Source of the DNA: Clostridia bacterium
Lineage (GTDB): Bacteria; Bacillota; Clostridia; Oscillospirales; Acutalibacteraceae
Length of the DNA: 64,000 nucleotides
Assembly (NCBI GenBank): GCA_017520705.1
Contig: JAFXFF010000034.1
Span: 1-64,000 of the forward strand
Direction: 5' to 3'
Part shown: positions 58,190 through 64,000 of the stretch, piece by piece
Position numbering within the stretch: position 1 is the first letter of the stretch
Layout of the letters: the number at the start of each line of letters is the position of its first letter
Position numbers and translations under genes: made by a program
Notes under the pieces: model-generated
What the model was told of the DNA's origin: nothing
The model's input: only the letters and a program-made list of their open reading frames with translations
The model's database searches: none

Positions 58190-58218
58190 TTGCCTTTTCA
58201 AATGTGTTGTGGTAACAT
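58190..58218 (+). promoter_or_regulatory. Sigma-A promoter candidate of fusion copy B
   Basis: TTGCCT (58190-58195), 17 bases, TAACAT (58213-58218), about 96 bases before the start. The leader between has no clear hairpin. Confidence 0.5.
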
Positions 58219-58313
58219 ACTTATGATAGGGATATTGTGAGTACCTATGTATTTCTTTTGCTTCCACACTGTGCGATATGGACGCGCTATTGTAATATGG
58301 AAAGTGAGTGTCT

Positions 58314-59426
58314 ATGAAAAGAAGTTTCCGCCTATCTACGGCGTTGGATGTGGACGATCTGCTCTTAGAGTGTGTCCCGTATGCCATTCGCTTGGCAAAT
58401 GAAAAATATCAATTTGATCCGCCTTTGACTATCCATGAGGTGAATCGGTGGGGGAGACTGGGCACTCGTGCTGACGTGATCTTTGAATTTATGAATGATC
58501 CGGAGTTTTTTCGCAACCAGCCCCCGATTAAGGGTGCCCGCGAATTCGTGCAAAAGCTTTCTCAGATGACCGAGGTGTTCGTTTCTACTGCGGTTTGGCC
58601 TGAGTATATGACCATCCGCTTTCAAAAGATACTGGAAGAGTTTCCTGAAATTCCGCAGGATCACATTTTGATCGGCTCCCGCAAAGATAAGATCGATGTA
58701 GACATTCTATTTGACGACGGTATGCACAACGTGGTGCAGTCAACGGCAGCGTATCCCATTTTAATGCGCCGCCCCTGGAATCAAGAGGCGACGGGTATTC
58801 TGGCTGTCAATAACTACGACGAGTTTCTAAAGCTGGTAGAGGTTATCGCCGGTAGTTACAATGTCAGCACCGACACCTTCACGCTGAAAGAACCCAGCAT
58901 CGTAGTCTTGGTCGGGCCCTCCGGTAGCGGCAAGAATGAGGTCGCCCAAGGTCTGCTTAAGCGTTCGGATCGATTCGAGAAATTGGTTAGTTATACGACC
59001 GATGCATCTGTGGCGGCTCGTCCTGACGGCAGTTATCACTATGTGGCGCCTGAGGAATTTCGCCGTATGTGTGACAGCGGAGAGTTGTTCGAGTCCACTA
59101 TGTATGCGCATCATTCCTATGGCTCGAAGCAGGAGGATGTGGAGCGCATCCTATCCGAGGGCAAACATGTGTTGACGGTGATGGATATTTGCGGTGCTAT
59201 GTCGTTGAAAACGTTATTCCCCCATGTGGTTACGATTTTCGTTAAAAGAGATCGTCGCGAATTGATAAAGGATATTTTAAAAAAGGATTCCACCATTGAG
59301 GATAAGGCGAATCGCTTGTTATCCATCGAGGTGGAAATGCGCAACACCCAGATCTGCGACTATACCGTCAAGTTTGATTATTGCGATCAGGCTGTGGAGC
59401 AGATCTGCCGTAAGTTGCAGGTGTAA
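58314..59426 (+). CDS. Fusion of 5'(3')-deoxyribonucleotidase-like HAD domain and guanylate-kinase-like domain (copy B)
   Basis: A 370-residue paralogue of copy A that aligns with it without gaps for most of its length; they share long blocks such as LANEKYQFDPP, GAREFVQKLSQMT and RRPWNQEATG. It has DVDD at 12-15 and GPSGSGK at 201-207, but NE after the P-loop Lys, so the usual Ser/Thr is lost. The TTRxPR of guanylate kinase reads TTDASVAA. It is divergent from copy A and heads the plus-strand run with the RDD protein and ABC importer. GTG 58308 is an alternative start. Confidence 0.8.
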   Translation: MKRSFRLSTALDVDDLLLECVPYAIRLANEKYQFDPPLTIHEVNRWGRLGTRADVIFEFMNDPEFFRNQPPIKGAREFVQKLSQMTEVFVSTAVWPEYMTIRFQKILEEFPEIPQDHILIGSRKDKIDVDILFDDGMHNVVQSTAAYPILMRRPWNQEATGILAVNNYDEFLKLVEVIAGSYNVSTDTFTLKEPSIVVLVGPSGSGKNEVAQGLLKRSDRFEKLVSYTTDASVAARPDGSYHYVAPEEFRRMCDSGELFESTMYAHHSYGSKQEDVERILSEGKHVLTVMDICGAMSLKTLFPHVVTIFVKRDRRELIKDILKKDSTIEDKANRLLSIEVEMRNTQICDYTVKFDYCDQAVEQICRKLQV

Positions 59427-59453
59427 TCCTGTCCAAAGGATGGTTATACAAGT

Positions 59454-60215
59454 ATGACAGATTTACAAAAGGCAAGTTTATGGAAACGCATATCCGCTGC
59501 GTTGTTTGATTTTATCCTATTGTGTATTCTCGTGGTTGGCGCCGCCGCCGGATTGTCAGCTGCGCTAAACTATGACGGTTATGTAGAACAGGTTACCGAG
59601 GCGTATGAAAAATACGGCGAGGAATACGGCGTGGATTTACGCATTTCGAAAGAAGAGTTTGAAAAATTATCCGAGGCGGAACAGGAAAATTACTTGGCCG
59701 CAAATAAAGCCATTAACGCTGACGAGGATGCCGTAAGGGCGTATAGGATGTATCAGCATCTGCCGTTATTGACTATCACCTTCAGTGTGCTGTTCGGTAT
59801 CCTCATTATGCAGGTGTTGATTCCTGTTTTACTCGGGAATGGACAATCTCTGGGCAAAAAGATATTCGGAATTGCTTTGATGCGGATTGACGGTGTGCGG
59901 ATGACAACGCTGCAGTTATTTGTACGCTCCGTTTTGGGTAAGTTTGCTGTAGAATTAATGATTCCCATTTTTATTTTCATCAATCTGTATTGGTTTGGCT
60001 CTATCAGCATTGTCGGCATAGCCGTTCTGCTGTTATTATTGATTTCGCAGATTATATGTTTGGCGGTAACGCGCACCGGTTCTCTTCTCCACGATGTGAT
60101 GGCGGGTACGGTGGCAGTGGATATGGCCAGCCAAATGATCTTCGAGACCAAAGAGGCACAGTTGGAGTACATCAAAAAACTCCACGCACAACACGCGGTG
60201 GAAGCCGCGTATTAA
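59454..60215 (+). CDS. RDD family membrane protein
   Basis: A 253-residue membrane protein with the RDD hallmark WKRISAALFDFILL in the first span (about 10-35) and GQSLGKKIFGIALMRIDG in the middle; further spans lie near 100-125, 160-180 and 185-205. A charged insertion (about 45-95) follows span 1. RDD proteins have been linked to ion or small-molecule transport, but the activity here is unknown. It stands between copy B and the ABC importer. Confidence 0.8.
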   Translation: MTDLQKASLWKRISAALFDFILLCILVVGAAAGLSAALNYDGYVEQVTEAYEKYGEEYGVDLRISKEEFEKLSEAEQENYLAANKAINADEDAVRAYRMYQHLPLLTITFSVLFGILIMQVLIPVLLGNGQSLGKKIFGIALMRIDGVRMTTLQLFVRSVLGKFAVELMIPIFIFINLYWFGSISIVGIAVLLLLLISQIICLAVTRTGSLLHDVMAGTVAVDMASQMIFETKEAQLEYIKKLHAQHAVEAAY

Positions 60216-60256
60216 TCGGTACCCGTAAATATTATACATAAGGGAAGGGAAAAGAA

Positions 60257-61360
60257 ATGAAAGTTGTTTTGGAGAATCTGACAAAAATCTTCCCCAGCCG
60301 AGACAAGAAGGCGGGCAAAGAGGTTGTTGCGGTCAATGATTTCAATTTTGAAATCCCCGACGGCAAGCTGATCGGCCTGCTGGGCCCCTCAGGCTGTGGT
60401 AAGAGTACTACCCTGTACATGATCAGCGGCCTGCAGAAGCCTACCTCCGGTAAGATTTTCTTCGGCGATGATGATGTGACGGAGTTGTCTACCGAGAATC
60501 GAGGCATCGGTCTGGTGTTCCAGAACTATGCCCTCTATCCTCATATGACGGTCAAACAGAACATTTTGTTCCCCTTGCAGAACCTGAAGGGTAAGGATAA
60601 ACTGCCCAAGCAGGAGATGCTGGAGCGCGCCTACGAGGCCGCCCGTCTGGTGCAGATCGACGACCTGATGGATCGTAAGCCCAGCGAGCTGTCCGGCGGT
60701 CAGCAGCAGCGTGTGGCTATTGCCCGTGCACTGGTCAAAATGCCCAGAGTTCTGCTGTTGGATGAGCCTCTGTCCAACCTGGATGCCCGTCTGCGTTTGC
60801 AGACCCGTGAGGAGATCCGCCGTATTCAGAAGGAGACCGGTATCACCACCGTGTTCGTTACCCACGATCAGGAGGAGGCTATGTCCATTTCCGATATGAT
60901 CGTTGTGATGAAGCTGGGCGTGGTGCAGCAGATCGGCGCTCCCCAGGATGTATATGACGATCCCGGTAACCTGTTTGTAGCTAAGTTCCTGGGCACTCCC
61001 CCCATCAACGTGTTGGAGGGTACGGTGCAGGACGGTAAGGTCTACATTGGTGAGGACGCTGTCCTGAATATCACCGGTGTCGAGGACCAGGATGTGTACA
61101 TTGGCATCCGTCCCGAGGGCCTGGAGCCTGCCGCTGACGGTGCTCTGGTCTGCCACCTCAACAGTCTGGAGGTTATGGGCCGCGATTCCAGCGTGGTTTG
61201 CACCAACGAGGCTTCCCTGAATCCTGTTATTCGCGCTATTATTAATTCCGATATTAAGATTGATGCTGCCTCCGATGTCGTTCGCTTTGATGTCAAGCCT
61301 CACAAGTTCTTCTTGTTCAACAAGGAGACAGAGGAGCGTATTCGTTACGAGGTGAACTGA
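60257..61360 (+). CDS. ABC importer ATPase (UgpC/MsmK type)
   Basis: Cytoplasmic ATPase of a carbohydrate-uptake transporter, 367 residues. Walker A GPSGCGKST, Q-loop FQNYALYPHMT, signature LSGGQQQRVAIARAL, Walker B VLLLDEPLSNLD and H-loop VTHDQEEAMS are canonical. The C-terminal TOBE region (VLEGTVQDGKVYIGED, then YIGIRPEGL) is typical of MalK/UgpC proteins. In Clostridia such ATPases often serve several importers from a separate locus; here it sits with its permeases. Confidence 0.95.
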   Translation: MKVVLENLTKIFPSRDKKAGKEVVAVNDFNFEIPDGKLIGLLGPSGCGKSTTLYMISGLQKPTSGKIFFGDDDVTELSTENRGIGLVFQNYALYPHMTVKQNILFPLQNLKGKDKLPKQEMLERAYEAARLVQIDDLMDRKPSELSGGQQQRVAIARALVKMPRVLLLDEPLSNLDARLRLQTREEIRRIQKETGITTVFVTHDQEEAMSISDMIVVMKLGVVQQIGAPQDVYDDPGNLFVAKFLGTPPINVLEGTVQDGKVYIGEDAVLNITGVEDQDVYIGIRPEGLEPAADGALVCHLNSLEVMGRDSSVVCTNEASLNPVIRAIINSDIKIDAASDVVRFDVKPHKFFLFNKETEERIRYEVN

Positions 61361-61361
61361 T

Positions 61362-62312
61362 ATGGTAGAAAGTAAACATCAATGGAAGGCATGGTTATAC
61401 CTGCTGCCGGCGATTGTGCTGCTGCTGGTCTTTACCGTGTACCCCATTTTCAACACGGTGCGTATCTCTCTGTTAGAGGAGTATGGCGCTATGGCTGAGA
61501 TGGGATTAGACGAAGGCGAATACTTTAATTTCGGCTTAGGCAATTATGAAAAGGTGCTGCAGTATAAGGATTTCATACTGTGCTTGAAGAACACCGCTAT
61601 CCTGTGCGTGGCCACGGTGCCGATCTCCACGATTCTGGCTTTGCTGATCGCGGTGGCGCTGAATTCTATTAAGCCTCTGCAGAAAACTTTGCAAACCATC
61701 TTCTTCCTGCCTTACGTGACCAATTCCATCGCCATCGGTATGGTCTTCGCCGCTATGTTCAACATCGTTGACTATAATGCTGAGAACATTTTGAATTCTC
61801 AATCTTTGGGTATTATCAATAATGTGATTCAGTTCTTTGGCGGCAATCCCATCAGCTGGATCAACCAGGGTTCGTCTTATATGGCCAATATCACGGTGAT
61901 GATTGTGTACATCGTTTGGAATGCTCTGCCCTTTAAGATTTTGATTCTGCTGGGCGGTTTGCAGAGCATCAACAAGCAGTACTACGATGCGGCTAAGGTG
62001 GATGGCACTCCCAAGTGGCGTGTGCTGACCCGTGTGACCGTCCCGTTGCTGTCTCCCATGCTGGCCTACGTTATCATTACCGGCTTCATTGGTGGCTTTA
62101 AAGAGTACTCCAGTATCGTTGGTATCTTTGGCGATAAGATGGGTCCTGCCCACGACCCCGGTCTTCTGAACACAATGGTTGGATTCGTGTACGATTCTAT
62201 CGAAAAGGACCGTCAGGGCCTGGCCAGTGCGGCTGCATTGATTCTGTTCGGCATTATTCTTGTTGTGACATTGATTAATAACTATGTCATCAAGAAACGC
62301 GTTCATTATTAA
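61362..62312 (+). CDS. ABC importer permease 1 (MalF/UgpA type)
   Basis: Membrane subunit of 316 residues with six spans. The EAA loop (YYDAAKVDGTPKWRVLTRVTVPLL, here in pieces EAA-like DAAKVDG) contacts the ATPase. Starts one base after the ATPase stop. Hydrophobic N-terminus WLYLLPAIVLLLVFTVYPI is characteristic. Confidence 0.93.
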   Translation: MVESKHQWKAWLYLLPAIVLLLVFTVYPIFNTVRISLLEEYGAMAEMGLDEGEYFNFGLGNYEKVLQYKDFILCLKNTAILCVATVPISTILALLIAVALNSIKPLQKTLQTIFFLPYVTNSIAIGMVFAAMFNIVDYNAENILNSQSLGIINNVIQFFGGNPISWINQGSSYMANITVMIVYIVWNALPFKILILLGGLQSINKQYYDAAKVDGTPKWRVLTRVTVPLLSPMLAYVIITGFIGGFKEYSSIVGIFGDKMGPAHDPGLLNTMVGFVYDSIEKDRQGLASAAALILFGIILVVTLINNYVIKKRVHY

Positions 62313-62324
62313 GAGGTGACGCCT

Positions 62325-63224
62325 ATGTCTAATGTAATAAATTCTAACAGCGTGATGCAGGCAAAAGATATCCATATGATCTCCACCGGTCAAAAGGTGC
62401 GCCGCATTCTCGCTAAAACAGGTACTTATGCGTTCCTGTTGGTTATGGCGTTGATTGTTCTGTTCCCCTTCTACTGGATGATCATCTCCTCTCTTAAAGA
62501 GTTGAGCGAGTATCGTCAGGCTATCCCCACCTTCTGGCCCCAAAAGGTGATGTGGGGCAACTATTCCAAAGCGTTTTCTCAGGCAAATCTGGGCGATCTG
62601 TTTATGAACACACTGTATGTCGGTGTGGTTTCTACCATCCTGAGTCTGGTGATCACGGTGCTGTCCGCTTTTGCCTTTGCTCGCTTGGAGTTCAAGGGTA
62701 AGGAGACGCTGTTCGGCGCTCTGTTGGCCACGATGATGCTGCCCGGAGAGTTGTTCACCATCACCAACTATATTACGGTCAGTGATCTGGGATGGATGCA
62801 CACTTTCACCGCGCTGATCGTACCGTTCTTGGTGAGCGTGTTCTACATCTATTTGCTGCGCCAGAACTTTATGCAGATTCCCAACGAGTTGTATTTGGCA
62901 GCTAAGGTGGACGGCACCACGGATCTTAAGTATCTGTGGAAGGTGATGATCCCTCTGGCACTGCCCACCCTCATTTCCATCACCATTCTGAAGATGATGG
63001 GTGCTTGGAACTCTTACATTTGGCCCAAGCTGGTTGCCAACGATGCAGAGCATCAGATGATCACCAACGGTCTGCGTAATGCTTTTACCGACGTTTCCGG
63101 TCAGGCCGACATTCCTGTTCAGATGGCCGCGGTTGCCATTGTTTCCGCTCCGTTGTTTATGGTATTCCTGTTCTTGCGTAAGTATATTATGCAGGGCGTC
63201 AGCCGCAGCGGTATTAAGGGTTAA
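62325..63224 (+). CDS. ABC importer permease 2 (MalG/UgpE type)
   Basis: Membrane subunit of 299 residues with six spans. The EAA loop ELYLAAKVDGTTDLKYLWK and the ending RKYIMQGVSRSGIKG are classic for this subfamily. ATG 62325 is favoured over ATG 62316 by the GAGGTG spacing. Confidence 0.94.
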   Translation: MSNVINSNSVMQAKDIHMISTGQKVRRILAKTGTYAFLLVMALIVLFPFYWMIISSLKELSEYRQAIPTFWPQKVMWGNYSKAFSQANLGDLFMNTLYVGVVSTILSLVITVLSAFAFARLEFKGKETLFGALLATMMLPGELFTITNYITVSDLGWMHTFTALIVPFLVSVFYIYLLRQNFMQIPNELYLAAKVDGTTDLKYLWKVMIPLALPTLISITILKMMGAWNSYIWPKLVANDAEHQMITNGLRNAFTDVSGQADIPVQMAAVAIVSAPLFMVFLFLRKYIMQGVSRSGIKG

Positions 63225-63225
63225 T

Positions 63226-63240
63226 AGACACCTTGTGTCT
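63226..63240 (+). promoter_or_regulatory. Small hairpin before the binding-protein gene
   Basis: A 6-bp stem AGACAC / GTGTCT with a 3-base loop lies in the 52-base gap before the binding protein gene and is followed by an A/T-rich stretch. It may stabilise the upstream transcript end or cause partial termination. Confidence 0.3.
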
Positions 63241-63276
63241 GTTATATAATTTTAGAAATAGGAAAGGACGATTCGT

Positions 63277-64000
63277 ATGCAGAGAAAAATCATTGCGGTC
63301 CTGCTTTCGGTTGTGATGCTGTTCAGCATCTGCACCATGGCCGGCTGCAGAAGAGGTCAGAAGGTTGACAACACCGTCAGCATCACCGGCGACATCGATC
63401 TCGGCGATGACATCATCGAGATCTCTTTCACCCACACGATGGGTGCCAAGTTGCAGGACGTGTTGAATACTCACATTGAAGAGTTCAACAAGATCTACCC
63501 CAACATCAAGATCACCCATCAGTCCGCGGGCGGTTGGTCCGACATCAACGGTCAGATCAACACCGAGATTGCCGGTGGTAACCCTCCCAACATTGCGTAT
63601 TGCTATCCCGATCACGTAGCTATGTACAACATCGCTAAGTCCGTTGTTGTTCTGGACGAACTGATCAACACCGAGTACAAGATTAAGGGCACCGATGAGC
63701 GGAGTGGTTTGACTGCTGAGCAGAAGGCTGACTTCATTGAGAGCTATTATAACGAGGGCTTGGTTTACGGCGATAACAAGATGTATACCATGCCTCTGAA
63801 TAAGTCCACTGAGGTTCTGTATTACGATAAGTCTTTCTTTACGGAGCATAACCTGCAGGTTCCCACCACCTGGGACGAGCTGTGGGCCGTTTGCGAGCAG
63901 ATCAAGGCCATCGATCCCGAGTGCTATCCCTTGGGCTACGACGCCGAGGACAACTGGTTCATCACTTTGTGTGAGCAGATGGAGACCGGCTTCACCAGCG
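63277..64000 (+). CDS. Extracellular solute-binding lipoprotein of the ABC importer (3' partial)
   Basis: Family 1 solute-binding lipoprotein that captures sugars or glycerol-3-phosphate-like substrates for the two permeases. About 241 residues are visible. The lipobox MAGC (Cys24), then a UgpB-like start FTHTMGAKLQDVLNTHIEEF and NTEIAGGNPPNIAYCYPDH. AAAGGA is upstream. It runs off the window. The order ATPase, permeases, binding protein is unusual; the binding protein normally comes first. Confidence 0.93.
   Translation, partial: MQRKIIAVLLSVVMLFSICTMAGCRRGQKVDNTVSITGDIDLGDDIIEISFTHTMGAKLQDVLNTHIEEFNKIYPNIKITHQSAGGWSDINGQINTEIAGGNPPNIAYCYPDHVAMYNIAKSVVVLDELINTEYKIKGTDERSGLTAEQKADFIESYYNEGLVYGDNKMYTMPLNKSTEVLYYDKSFFTEHNLQVPTTWDELWAVCEQIKAIDPECYPLGYDAEDNWFITLCEQMETGFTS

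Noticed and set aside
61536..63053. Minus-strand frame of about 500 codons across the two permease genes
   Set aside because: Low-complexity His/Gln-rich product, no ribosome binding site; the plus-strand permeases have clear EAA loops and spans.
1..64000. tRNA, rRNA, insertion sequences, prophage genes, integrases
   Set aside because: I looked for cloverleaf-like segments, transposase motifs and phage proteins on both strands and found none that could be supported.

Overview
The window reads as chromosomal DNA of an endospore-forming, probably anaerobic Firmicute of the class Clostridia (Oscillospiraceae/Ruminococcaceae-like). The evidence is the sporulation gene set (spoIIID, sigG, gerW/ytfJ, spoVM, an FtsK/SpoIIIE translocase), Firmicute gene order (yicC-remA-gmk-rpoZ-priA-def-fmt-rsmB-rlmN-prpC-prkC-rsgA-thiN-spoVM), cdaA-cdaR, NfnAB, lipoproteins with Thr-rich linkers, and moderately GC-rich coding sequence. 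The placement is inferred from gene content and order; no search was run.

Layout. 1-2.1 kb: 3' end of ATP-type pckA, spoIIID behind a sigma-E-like promoter, sigG, rpmB. 2.4-8.5 kb: site-2 protease, scpA-scpB, a DUF2953 protein, gerW, an RsuA/RluB pseudouridine synthase, then a biotin carrier and a carboxyltransferase alpha subunit. 8.5-10.6 kb: a TetR-regulated ABC exporter bracketed by two identical 35-bp terminators. 10.6-14 kb (minus): HAD phosphatase, nitrilase-family amidase, GNAT and an ArsB/CitM-type permease. 14-16 kb: a secreted GH16 glucanase, a probable 6S RNA and a DUF1292 gene. 16-19.6 kb: DUF3343 carrier, desulfurase-like PLP enzyme, c-di-AMP synthase CdaA and CdaR. 19.6-26.7 kb: mtaB with an LCP-like protein and a transglutaminase-like lipoprotein (minus), an MFS transporter, NfnAB. 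26.8-31.2 kb: TepA-like protease, FtsK/SpoIIIE, a ComEC-like metallo-hydrolase, DUF3006. 31.3-45.4 kb: the long housekeeping run from yicC to spoVM.

45.4-55 kb holds six exported proteins on the minus strand, five of them lipoproteins. Three carry a thioredoxin-like domain with a CxxC site. Three share a C-terminal domain marked by DG[FY]YHxGSxxGP that I do not recognise. I think this is the least described part of the window. 55-60 kb holds a 5'-nucleotidase lipoprotein and two divergently transcribed paralogues, each fusing a 5'(3')-deoxyribonucleotidase-like HAD domain to a guanylate-kinase-like domain with altered substrate-binding motifs. 60-64 kb is a sugar-type ABC importer operon (ATPase, two permeases, binding protein) that runs off the end.

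Working together: pckA and the biotin/carboxyltransferase pair handle C3/C4 carboxylation. NfnAB balances NADH, NADPH and ferredoxin. CdaA/CdaR and PrpC/PrkC sense the cell wall. SpoIIID, SigG, GerW, SpoVM and SpoIIIE act in sporulation. The surface lipoproteins, GH16 enzyme and ABC importer suggest a polysaccharide-degrading gut or similar niche. No rRNA, tRNA, CRISPR array, prophage or insertion sequence was seen, and no stretch over 300 bases lacks a gene.
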